In this document: piece by piece, positions 1-5,883 of the stretch | How the letters are laid out: each line of letters opens with the position of its first letter | Position numbering within the stretch: the first letter of the stretch is position 1 | Source: JABHHG01 sp964419445 | GTDB taxonomy: Bacteria > Fidelibacterota > Marinisomatia > SCGC-AAA003-L08 > D37C17 | Direction of reading: 5' to 3' | DNA length: 15,222 bases | NCBI GenBank assembly: GCA_964419445.1 | Contig: CAYQPE010000042.1 | Location: 1-15,222, forward strand | The notes under the pieces: model-generated | Told to the model about the DNA's origin: nothing | Databases searched by the model: none | What the model saw: the letters and a program-made list of their open reading frames with translations, nothing else | Position numbers and translations under genes: made by a program

Positions 1-516
1 CAAGTTTTGGCAGACATCGCAACAAAAGAGGGAGAATTTGACGTTGCTGAGGAGTATTATCACACGGCAATTTCCAAATCAGAAGACCCCGGCCCAATTA
101 TGCGACAGTTAATTCTGCTTTTTATTGATAAAGGGGAGAACCAAAAGGCAATTGACTATTCCGAAGAACTTTTAAATAAATATCCAGATGATGCAGATTT
201 GTATTTTAACATTGGCGTATTATTTCAGCGGTTAGCCATAGAAATGTTTGATCCTGCTCGTGATTTATACTTAGCTCTTTCAGAAAATCCATCTACAGAT
301 GAAGTAAGCAATGTTTATAATAAATTTAAAAATTCTCGAAAATACGCATATAATGCTCGAGATTACTTTTTATCAGCCAGTGATTTAGAAATTGAAGGGG
401 ATGGAAGTAGTGGAAAAGCAGCGAATGAAATGAAAAAACTTATGAAACAAATAGATGAAATTTTCATTCCTTCTATCCGAGAAATTGCGAGATCAAACAA
501 AATTAGTCTAAATTAA
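1..516 (+). CDS. TPR-like repeat protein, 3' fragment
   Basis: This is the C-terminal part of a gene that begins left of the window: the frame is open from base 1 (Gln-Val-Leu-Ala...) and ends at TAA 514-516. The TTG at 7 is probably internal. About 171 residues are visible. Helix-pair repeats resembling tetratricopeptide units run through roughly the first 80 residues, with alternating small and aromatic residues (EEYYHTAISKSEDP, then KAIDYSEELLNKYPDDADLYFNIG). They are followed by a charged helical tail without signal or membrane segments. TPR proteins act as protein-protein scaffolds, so no specific function can be given. Only 3 nt separate its stop from the end of the convergent DUF58 gene, and I see no hairpin terminator between them. 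The TPR call is moderately sure; the role is unknown. Confidence 0.7.
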   Translation, partial: QVLADIATKEGEFDVAEEYYHTAISKSEDPGPIMRQLILLFIDKGENQKAIDYSEELLNKYPDDADLYFNIGVLFQRLAIEMFDPARDLYLALSENPSTDEVSNVYNKFKNSRKYAYNARDYFLSASDLEIEGDGSSGKAANEMKKLMKQIDEIFIPSIREIARSNKISLN

Positions 517-519
517 ATT

Positions 520-1410
520 TTACCCTAACTTTTTACGCTTTATTAGATATTCCGAAAGAACCACGTCCAGTGGTTCTTTTGTATTTGCAAGGATATAGTC
601 TATTTTATTTTTTCGGCAGATACGTTTATAATTTTCACAAAAATCTTTTATACTTTTTTGATATTCTTTCTGAATATGCCACGGCTCAGTAATAATTTCA
701 TCGCCAGTTTCCATATCTCTAAACCGAGTACGTTCATCAAATTTTAATTCAATTTCTTGAGGGTCAAGCGTATGAATTACAATGACTTCATGACCTTTAT
801 ACCTAAAATGTTTTAGTCCAGAGATTACTTCATCTGGGTTATCAAATAAGTCGGAAATGAGTACAATCAAGCCACGTTTTTTAATGGCTTCAGCACTTTT
901 ATGTAGTATGGGCGAAATATTTGTTTCAGGCCCAGATTTGATATTATTCATTCGTGAAAATAGAACATTGAGATGGCTTGATTTTGATCGGGGTGGAACA
1001 TGGGTTCTAATTTTAGAATCAAAAAGCGTTAATCCCACGGCATCTTGCTGTTTTATCATTAAATATCCCAATGATGCAGAGAGAATTTTAGCATACTCTA
1101 ATTTTGTAATATCATGAGAGGTGTACTCCATAGATTTACTTTGATCCACCAAAAGATGGGCACGCATATTGGTTTCTTCTTCAAATTGCTTTATGAAAAA
1201 GCGGTCAGTTTTACCAAATAATTTCCAGTCTATGTGGCGGATTTCATCACCCGCACCGTATGCACGATGTTCAGAAAACTCCACTGAAAAACCATGGTAG
1301 GGACTTTTATGGAGCCCTACTATAAATCCCTCAACCACCATTCGGGCCTTTAAAGAAAGGTTATCTAATTTCGATAATAGTTCTGGCTTTAAAAAGGGTC
1401 TATTTAACAC
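520..1410 (-). CDS. DUF58 domain protein (VWA-like, MoxR partner)
   Basis: A 296-residue soluble protein of the DUF58 family, usually encoded beside MoxR AAA+ ATPases and thought to act with them in metal-ion-dependent assembly or stress functions. The family signature lies at residues 51-80 (YGAGDEIRHIDWK, then an RFFIKQFEEE stretch). A von Willebrand A-like fold follows, with a MIDAS-type D89-Q-S91-K-S93 and a second acidic strand end (SDLFD, 186-190). There is no transmembrane segment, so this is the short cytosolic form. The start is GTG at 1410, 9 nt after the moxR stop and without a clear Shine-Dalgarno sequence. It is chosen because the residues before Met24 fit the family N-terminus. 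Translation probably depends on coupling to moxR. The family call is firm; the client process is unknown. Confidence 0.9.
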   Translation of the reverse strand: MLNRPFLKPELLSKLDNLSLKARMVVEGFIVGLHKSPYHGFSVEFSEHRAYGAGDEIRHIDWKLFGKTDRFFIKQFEEETNMRAHLLVDQSKSMEYTSHDITKLEYAKILSASLGYLMIKQQDAVGLTLFDSKIRTHVPPRSKSSHLNVLFSRMNNIKSGPETNISPILHKSAEAIKKRGLIVLISDLFDNPDEVISGLKHFRYKGHEVIVIHTLDPQEIELKFDERTRFRDMETGDEIITEPWHIQKEYQKSIKDFCENYKRICRKNKIDYILANTKEPLDVVLSEYLIKRKKLG

Positions 1411-1419
1411 GAGGAAAGT

Positions 1420-2391
1420 TTATAATTCTATTAATTTTTGTAAAATCATATCACGAGAAATTCCATCAGCTTCTGCATTAAAATTTGGGATAATACGATG
1501 CCTTAATACAGGCTTAATCATGGATTTTACATCATCGATATCTGGAGTAGTTCTGCCTTCCAAAACGGCTTTGGCTTTAGCGCCTAATACCAAATATGCA
1601 CTTGCCCGAGGACCAGCACCCCAGTCTAGCAACTCATTAGTAATATTGGGTGCATTTTCACCCGGTCGAGTATTTCCTACCATCTTTACTGCATAATCAA
1701 CCACATTATCAGCAACAGGAACCTCTCGAATAAGCTGTTGAAAGGCTTTCAATTCATCATGTGTGATCGCAGTATTTAATGCAGCTTCTACATCTCCTGT
1801 AGTTGATTTTACAATCTCAGCTTCCTCGGCAGATGAAGGATACTCAATGAGTAAATTGAACATAAATCTATCCAGTTGTGCTTCTGGAAGTGGGTACGTT
1901 CCTTCTTGTTCAATAGGATTTTGAGTAGCTAAAACAAAAAAGGGCTCATCTAATGTATAAGTTTTGCCACCTGCAGTCACCTTATGTTCTTGCATAGCCT
2001 CAAGTAGCGCTGCCTGTGTTTTGGGTGGGGTTCTATTAATTTCATCTGCTAATACGATGTTGGCAAATACAGGCCCCTCAAAAAACTTAAAAATACGTTT
2101 TCCAGTGCTTTGATCCTCTTCAATAATTTCAGTTCCGGTTATATCCGAAGGCATTAAATCTGGAGTAAATTGGATACGACTAAATTTAAGTTCTAATGCA
2201 TCTGATAATGTTTTTATAAGAAGGGTTTTGGCCAACCCTGGTACACCCTCCAACAAAACATGTCCACGGCATAAAAGGGATATAGTTAAATATTCTACAA
2301 TTCCTTTTTGTCCAATTATGACTTTTCCTATTTCATTAAAGAGACTTTCTTTCTTGAGTTTTAAATTTTCTACGATTTCAATATTGCTCAT
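1420..2391 (-). CDS. MoxR-family AAA+ ATPase
   Basis: A 323-residue MoxR-type AAA+ ATPase, close to the usual family length. Visible motifs are Walker A GVPGLAKT (49-56), Walker B VLADEINR (113-120), sensor 1 ATQNP (155-159) and the family stretch EGTYPLPEAQLDRF (163-176). A helical lid domain forms the C-terminus. MoxR proteins are chaperone-like ATPases that work with DUF58 and VWA proteins, for example in maturing metalloenzymes or in envelope stress. The DUF58 gene follows 9 nt downstream in the same operon. The start is ATG at 2391, preceded by a TAGGA Shine-Dalgarno sequence about 7 nt upstream. The transcription unit starts in the divergent region shared with rlmN. The family call is very secure; the substrate cannot be read from the sequence. 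Confidence 0.95.
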   Translation of the reverse strand: MSNIEIVENLKLKKESLFNEIGKVIIGQKGIVEYLTISLLCRGHVLLEGVPGLAKTLLIKTLSDALELKFSRIQFTPDLMPSDITGTEIIEEDQSTGKRIFKFFEGPVFANIVLADEINRTPPKTQAALLEAMQEHKVTAGGKTYTLDEPFFVLATQNPIEQEGTYPLPEAQLDRFMFNLLIEYPSSAEEAEIVKSTTGDVEAALNTAITHDELKAFQQLIREVPVADNVVDYAVKMVGNTRPGENAPNITNELLDWGAGPRASAYLVLGAKAKAVLEGRTTPDIDDVKSMIKPVLRHRIIPNFNAEADGISRDMILQKLIEL

Positions 2392-2495
2392 TTTTCGTCC
2401 TATGTATTACAGTAATTAGTGTATAAAATTCTTTAAGTACGCCAAAGAAAACGATGTAAATTTAGTACAATTTTTATCAGAAGATTGCTCCAAAT
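2392..2495. promoter_or_regulatory. Divergent intergenic region moxR / rlmN
   Basis: These 104 AT-rich nt lie between two divergent gene starts, so they must hold promoters for both directions. A TATAAA (2422-2427) and a TACAAT (2466-2471) on the + strand are possible -10 boxes for rlmN, but neither has a convincing -35 box at 16-18 nt. The moxR ribosome binding site occupies the left end. I see no clear operator palindrome or riboswitch. Confidence 0.45.
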
Positions 2496-3542
2496 ATGTT
2501 AATAAATACGGACAAATTTACCATTAAAGGTAAAAGCCTTGATGAAATACAAAATTGGTGTATTTCCAAAGGGCATTTAAAATTTCGAGGACAGCAAATT
2601 TTTGAATGGATGTATCATCATGGCGAGTCAAACCCTAATCAAATGACCAATCTTTCCCCGGGAGTGATTGAAGCCCTCAAAAATGAATGCATTATTCAAA
2701 CTCTTGAGATTGAAAAAGTTTCATCTTCAAATAATGAAAATACTAAAAAGCTATTATTCAAAACGCTTGATAATAAATTTATTGAAACCGTGAGCATGAT
2801 TGAAGATGGTCGCCATACCGTATGTATATCTTCACAAATTGGATGTAATGTAGATTGTGATTTTTGTGCAACTGCCAGCATGGGGATTATTCGAAATTTG
2901 AACACAGGTGAAATTGTGGACCAACTTAACTACATCCGAAATAATATAGAAACGCCAATTTCCAATATTGTTTTTATGGGCATGGGAGAACCCTTTCTAA
3001 ATTATACTCGTGTAATAAAAGCAGCTGAAATTTTTCATCATCATCGAGGCTTTGGATTAGGTGCATATCGAATAACTATTTCAACATCAGGCATTCTTCC
3101 TAAAATTCACCAATTTTATGAAGAGAAACATAGGTTTAAATTGGCCATTTCATTAAATGCGTCTAATGATGAAACACGTAATAAGATTATGCCCATAAAT
3201 AAAAAATGGCCAATTGCTAAATTGGTAAAAGTAGGGAAAGATCATGCTCAACGTAATCGAAAAGTTATGTTTGAATATGTTTTACTAAAAGATGTGAACG
3301 ACTCTGAAGAAAATGCACATGAGCTAGCCTCACTTTTGCATGGTGTAGATTGCAAACTCAATGTAATTCCTTATAATGAAACAGGCGGAAAGTATAAGCG
3401 TCCAAAAAAGCAAATAATTGAGCGATTTTTAGAGATTCTTTCACAACGACAACATGGATACAGAGTATTGGTAAGATGGAGCAAAGGGCAAGATATTGAT
3501 GCTGGCTGTGGCCAATTGGCAGTTAAACAGGAAAACGAATGA
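2496..3542 (+). CDS. rlmN: Dual-specificity 23S rRNA/tRNA adenine C2-methyltransferase RlmN
   Basis: A 348-residue radical SAM enzyme that methylates C2 of adenine 2503 in 23S rRNA and adenine 37 in a set of tRNAs. The 4Fe-4S ligands are C117, C121 and C124 (CNVDCDFC). C110 sits seven residues before the first ligand, and C338 in DAGCGQL is near the C-terminus. These match the two catalytic cysteines of E. coli RlmN (C118 and C355), so the enzyme should be active. The SAM-binding MGMGEPFLNY is at 161-170, and the N-terminal RlmN accessory domain occupies about 1-95. Length is normal. The start is ATG 2496 with only a weak ribosome binding site. The stop overlaps the PNP start (ATGA, 3539-3542). 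Cfr-type resistance enzymes share this fold, but the housekeeping context and N-terminus favour RlmN. Confidence 0.96.
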   Translation: MLINTDKFTIKGKSLDEIQNWCISKGHLKFRGQQIFEWMYHHGESNPNQMTNLSPGVIEALKNECIIQTLEIEKVSSSNNENTKKLLFKTLDNKFIETVSMIEDGRHTVCISSQIGCNVDCDFCATASMGIIRNLNTGEIVDQLNYIRNNIETPISNIVFMGMGEPFLNYTRVIKAAEIFHHHRGFGLGAYRITISTSGILPKIHQFYEEKHRFKLAISLNASNDETRNKIMPINKKWPIAKLVKVGKDHAQRNRKVMFEYVLLKDVNDSEENAHELASLLHGVDCKLNVIPYNETGGKYKRPKKQIIERFLEILSQRQHGYRVLVRWSKGQDIDAGCGQLAVKQENE

Positions 3543-4339
3543 ACGAAGGAATTACAAATTTTATAAAAGAGAAATTACCGACTACGCCTTCATTTGGATT
3601 GGTATTAGGCTCAGGACTAAGCAGTTTAATCGATGATGTACAGGATCAAATAGCAATCCCTTATGATGAAGTTCCGAATTTTTTACACACCACGGTTTCA
3701 GGCCATGTTGGGGAGTTTATTTTTGGTTATATAGGTGAAATCCCTGTTTTGTGTGCAAAAGGACGCTTCCATTATTACGAGGGCAAAACGATTGATGAAG
3801 TTACTTCTATAATTAAACTGTTTAAAGATATTGGTACACCAAATGTCATCATTACAAATTCTGCTGGATGTGTTAATCCTCAATGGGAAATCGGTGATAT
3901 TATGCTAATTACAGGGCATTTAGATTTTACATTTAGGGAAAAATCCCCTCAATTAATTAATGGGGAACCAATGTACTCACAAAGGAATTTAAATTTCGTT
4001 CGCAATGTGGCTGATGATCTAAACATTTCTATTCGTGAAGGGAATTATACTTGGACATTGGGGCCAACGTATGAAACTCCAGCAGAAATTAATAAAGTCC
4101 GTGAACTGGGGGGGCATGCCGTGGGAATGTCAACATTACCAGAAATTGAGAAGGCTCATGAATTAGGTCTAAACTGCTGGGCGTTTTCTAATTTTACAAA
4201 TATGGGTGCAGGAATGCAAAACGTCACCCTTACACATGGGGATGTATTGGAAGCATCTACCATTAATAAAGAAAATTTTAAGAAATTAATTCAAAATTTA
4301 ATTGAAAGATATAAAAATGAACCAACATCTATCATTTAG
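3539..4339 (+). CDS. punA: Purine nucleoside phosphorylase, class II (trimeric) family
   Basis: A 266-residue enzyme expected to cleave purine (deoxy)nucleosides with phosphate, releasing the base for salvage. Family motifs in order are GSGLS (24-28, phosphate loop), GRFHYYEG (75-82), ITNSAG (105-110), GPTYETPAEI (175-184, with base-binding E183), AVGMSTLPE (194-202) and FTNMGAGM (219-226). N221 is at the position of the Asn that selects 6-oxopurines in trimeric PNPs, and H233 is near the ribose-binding His. There are two oddities. The usual DHIN segment reads GHLD (126-129), and the loop that follows is shorter than in human or mycobacterial PNP. An AGGA ribosome binding site lies inside the end of rlmN and the genes overlap by 4 nt, indicating translational coupling. 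MTA phosphorylase is a possible alternative but less likely. Confidence 0.88.
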   Translation: MNEGITNFIKEKLPTTPSFGLVLGSGLSSLIDDVQDQIAIPYDEVPNFLHTTVSGHVGEFIFGYIGEIPVLCAKGRFHYYEGKTIDEVTSIIKLFKDIGTPNVIITNSAGCVNPQWEIGDIMLITGHLDFTFREKSPQLINGEPMYSQRNLNFVRNVADDLNISIREGNYTWTLGPTYETPAEINKVRELGGHAVGMSTLPEIEKAHELGLNCWAFSNFTNMGAGMQNVTLTHGDVLEASTINKENFKKLIQNLIERYKNEPTSII

Positions 4340-5054
4340 AAGTGGAAATCCATCGCTAAATAAAAATACATTTGCCACATTTTCTGGCTCTATAGAGGAG
4401 AGGATGACAATCGATGGTACCGTTAATAAAACAGGGATTTCATTATTAATTCTAATTGCTTGTGCCACATTCACTATGAACCAACCCAATCCAGTTTTTG
4501 TGTTTGGCGGGTTCATTGGCGGGTTCATTTTAAGTCTAGTTACTATTTTTAAAAAAGAATGGTCACCCATTACCGTTCCAATTTACTCAGCATTAGAGGG
4601 GTTGGCTCTTGGTGGAATTTCTAGTTATTTTGAGCAAATGTATCCTGGCATAGTGAGCCAAGCGATTTTTCTTACATTCGGAGTGCTTGGAGCATTGCTT
4701 TTAGCATATAAATCAAAACTTATAAAACCAACAGAGAATTTTAAATTAGGCTTATTTGCTGCTACAGGAAGTATAGCATTTATTTATTTTATAAATATAA
4801 TTATGGGCTTCTTTGATAGTGGAATACCCCTCATCCATTCATCCTCAACATTTGGAATTGGCTTTAGCTTTATTGTGGTTGGAATTGCAGCATTAAACTT
4901 AGTGTTAGATTTTGATTTTATTGAGGAAGGAGCCGAACGAGGTGCCCCTAAGTTTATGGAATGGTACGCCACTTTTGGCTTATTAGTAACACTTATATGG
5001 CTATATTTAGAAATTTTACGATTATTAGCAAAATTGCAAAGTAATCGGAGATAA
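4317..5054 (+). CDS. Bax inhibitor-1/YccA-like integral membrane protein
   Basis: A polytopic inner-membrane protein of about 245 residues with roughly seven hydrophobic segments. It belongs to the bacterial Bax-inhibitor-1 branch typified by COG4760. After a hydrophilic N-terminus of about 40 residues come the membrane helices. Near the C-terminus is the acidic loop with LDFDFIEEGAERGAPKFMEWY, the hallmark of this branch. Bacterial BI-1 relatives such as Bacillus YetJ are pH-sensitive calcium leak channels with paired aspartates; whether this branch does the same is not established. I prefer ATG 4317, after GAAAG, over the in-frame TTG at 4302. Either way the gene overlaps the PNP end (23 nt from ATG 4317) and is third in the rlmN operon. 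A 12-bp tandem duplication lies in an early helix. The family is sure; the role is not. Confidence 0.88.
   Translation: MNQHLSFRSGNPSLNKNTFATFSGSIEERMTIDGTVNKTGISLLILIACATFTMNQPNPVFVFGGFIGGFILSLVTIFKKEWSPITVPIYSALEGLALGGISSYFEQMYPGIVSQAIFLTFGVLGALLLAYKSKLIKPTENFKLGLFAATGSIAFIYFINIIMGFFDSGIPLIHSSSTFGIGFSFIVVGIAALNLVLDFDFIEEGAERGAPKFMEWYATFGLLVTLIWLYLEILRLLAKLQSNRR
4506..4529 (+). repeat. Perfect in-frame tandem 12-bp duplication
   Basis: GGCGGGTTCATT occurs twice with no gap inside the Bax-inhibitor-like gene, encoding Gly-Gly-Phe-Ile twice in a membrane helix. Codon use is identical in both copies, which suggests a recent duplication or slippage event rather than convergence. Confidence 0.8.
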
Positions 5055-5100
5055 AAATCAATATATAGTGCATAAACAGTGATTTAGGGCATATATAGTA

Positions 5101-5117
5101 TTAAAGTAATACTTTAA
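5101..5117. promoter_or_regulatory. 17-nt perfect palindrome, candidate operator
   Basis: TTAAAGTA-A-TACTTTAA is a perfect 8+1+8 inverted repeat, ending 9 nt before a TTGACT -35-like box. A second overlapping inverted repeat, AGTATT-N5-AATACT (5097-5113), shares its right half. The position just upstream of a promoter suits an activator or repressor dimer site. No regulator family is assigned from the sequence. Confidence 0.45.
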
Positions 5118-5126
5118 ATAAAATTA

Positions 5127-5153
5127 TTGACTTTAGTTCTCAAAATGTAATAA
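5127..5153 (+). promoter_or_regulatory. Candidate sigma-70-type promoter for the small-protein genes
   Basis: TTGACT (5127-5132) followed by TAATAA (5148-5153) with a short 15-nt spacer, or by ATAAGT (5150-5155) with 17 nt. Transcription would start near 5160, at the left edge of the following hairpin. It is the best -35-like sequence in this intergenic region, but it is a visual match only. Confidence 0.45.
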
Positions 5154-5161
5154 GTTAAATC

Positions 5162-5221
5162 CCGGATGGTCAAGCGTATAAAGATTTTAGGTTGAAAACG
5201 CTTTTTCTTTCCGGTTTTTTT
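5162..5221 (+). terminator. Nested hairpin with T7 tail (terminator, attenuator or small RNA)
   Basis: CCGGA (5162-5166) pairs with TCCGG (5210-5214), and inside it AAGCGT (5172-5177) pairs with ACGCTT (5198-5203) around a 20-nt loop. Seven T residues follow at once (5215-5221). Read with the promoter upstream, this could be an attenuator at the head of the leader or a short (about 60 nt) RNA. Read with the operon upstream, it could be the terminator of the rlmN-PNP-BI-1 unit, 107 nt past its stop. The helices are short and the loop is large, so the structure is not certain. It matches no riboswitch class I know. Confidence 0.45.
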
Positions 5222-5262
5222 GTATTAAGGCGTTATCGCAAAATAATTTTGATTAATATCTT

Positions 5263-5296
5263 GGGCTTAAAAAAGCTCTACATGAGATACATGTGG
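5263..5296 (+). promoter_or_regulatory. Two adjacent hairpins in the 5' leader
   Basis: GGGCTT-AAAA-AAGCTC (5263-5278, one G-T pair) is followed by a second stem, CTACATG/CATGTGG, around loop AGATA (5278-5296, one G-T pair). They share base 5278, so one end pair must open. They end 19 nt before the ribosome binding site and could tune translation or mRNA stability. No ligand-binding class is recognised. Confidence 0.35.
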
Positions 5297-5315
5297 GGCA
5301 ACTAATCAAAAACAA

Positions 5316-5322
5316 AAAGGAG
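5316..5322 (+). promoter_or_regulatory. Strong ribosome binding site that fixes the start at 5332
   Basis: AAAGGAG lies 9 nt before ATG 5332, a near-ideal Shine-Dalgarno match. Most other genes in the window lack one. It rules out the in-frame upstream GTG at 5293. Confidence 0.8.
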
Positions 5323-5331
5323 AAAAACAAC

Positions 5332-5541
5332 ATGAAGAACGTAGCTGGACTAATCAATGATGCTGCAGGTGCTTTTGTAACACTTATCAAAGGCCTTGTT
5401 GTTGCCGCTATCTTCGCGAACATCTTATTCACAACCACATTTGATCCTGTGGGTGGAATAGTAGATCTAGTGAATTCATTCCTAGGTGGCGGACTTGCTG
5501 GTTTGCTAGCACTTATGGTGTTTGCTTCGTTTTCTAAGTAA
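5332..5541 (+). CDS. Small two-helix membrane protein, copy 1 of a tandem pair
   Basis: A 69-residue protein with no family I recognise. A short amphipathic start (residues 1-14) leads into a hydrophobic helix at about 15-33, a turn with FDPVGG (37-42), and a second glycine/leucine-rich hydrophobic helix at about 50-66 containing GGGLAGLLAL. It ends in a lone Lys. It aligns without gaps to the next gene's product at about 22 of 69 positions, including ILF (31-33) and GLAGL (54-58). The strong Shine-Dalgarno sequence and many ATC, TTC, AAC and GGT codons, against the ATT/AAT habit of the neighbours, point to high expression. It has its own promoter-like region. A pore-forming or holin-like peptide, a membrane-complex subunit and a peptide toxin are all conceivable; none is shown. 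Confidence 0.82.
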   Translation: MKNVAGLINDAAGAFVTLIKGLVVAAIFANILFTTTFDPVGGIVDLVNSFLGGGLAGLLALMVFASFSK

Positions 5542-5556
5542 ACCAATGTAATCTGT

Positions 5557-5586
5557 AAGGAGTAGCGATTAACCTCGCTACTCCTT
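5557..5586 (+). other. Perfect 12-bp hairpin between the two small genes
   Basis: AAGGAGTAGCGA (5557-5568) pairs perfectly with TCGCTACTCCTT (5575-5586) across loop TTAACC. It lies 15 nt after the first small gene's stop and 28 nt before the second gene's start. Only a TTT run follows, then GATTCC, so as a terminator it is leaky at best. It more likely lets some transcripts end, or protects a processed 3' end, so that the two proteins are made in different amounts. Confidence 0.7.
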
Positions 5587-5614
5587 TGATTCCGTAAAAT
5601 CAGGAGAAAAGAAA

Positions 5615-5827
5615 ATGAAAAAAGCAATCGCAAGTTTGACTGAAGCGATTAACGACTTTACAGGATTACTTCAGACACTCATCGTTTTTGGTGTTGTCGT
5701 TGGAATTCTTTTCGATGATCCATTTGGTGTCATTGCTGGTATAGGCAAACTTATGACACAATTGGGTGATTCGGGATTAGCTGGTCTTGTTGCGCTTTTA
5801 CTCGTTGTACTTTGGTATAAAAAGTAA
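5615..5827 (+). CDS. Small two-helix membrane protein, copy 2 of a tandem pair
   Basis: A 70-residue unrecognised protein, paralogous to the product of the gene 73 nt upstream. Residues 1-17 are amphipathic. A hydrophobic helix spans about 18-33 (LLQTLIVFGVVVGILF), followed by an acidic turn DDPFG (34-38), a helical linker and a second hydrophobic helix at about 54-67 starting GLAGLVALL. It ends in WYKK. Compared with copy 1 it carries extra acidic residues in the turn and a more basic tail, so the two may pair rather than duplicate each other's role. CAGGAG lies 8 nt before the ATG. Codon choice is again unlike the long neighbours. The gene ends 25 nt before a good intrinsic terminator, closing a two-gene unit. 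Confidence 0.82.
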   Translation: MKKAIASLTEAINDFTGLLQTLIVFGVVVGILFDDPFGVIAGIGKLMTQLGDSGLAGLVALLLVVLWYKK

Positions 5828-5852
5828 GAGTCACATCAGTCGAAATTATAAG

Positions 5853-5883
5853 TAAGCCTCTGTTTTTCAGGGGCTTATTTTTT
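5853..5883 (+). terminator. Rho-independent terminator of the small-protein unit
   Basis: TAAGCCTCTG (5853-5862) pairs with CAGGGGCTTA (5868-5877), with one G-T pair, around a TTTTT loop. Six T residues follow (5878-5883). It ends the + strand unit, and it lies directly against the last codon of the converging - strand operon. On that strand the T-tail is poor, so termination there would be weak. Confidence 0.85.

Noticed and set aside
7..516. TTG at 7 as the true start of the TPR-like gene
   Set aside because: The frame is open to base 1 and the visible part begins in the middle of a repeat, so the gene almost certainly starts outside the window.
857..1117. 86-residue + strand open frame inside the DUF58 gene
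   Set aside because: It is a shadow frame antisense to conserved DUF58 motifs.
5222..5240. AAGGCGTT pairing with AACGCTT upstream as an alternative hairpin
   Set aside because: It needs a bulge and competes with the better AAGCGT/ACGCTT pairing that sits next to the T7 tract.
5293..5331. GTG-started 13-residue extension of the first small protein
   Set aside because: It would put basic, hairpin-overlapping sequence before the membrane part and ignore the AAAGGAG placed 9 nt before ATG 5332. The second copy also begins at the aligned Met-Lys.
5253..5633. 126-residue open frame on the - strand across both small-protein genes
   Set aside because: It is antisense to two convincing genes with strong ribosome binding sites, has no family resemblance, and follows from the composition of the + strand.
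5332..5827. Toxin-antitoxin or classical phage holin/endolysin pair
   Set aside because: Both products are membrane proteins and paralogues, no soluble antitoxin or lysin is near, and no phage gene is present.
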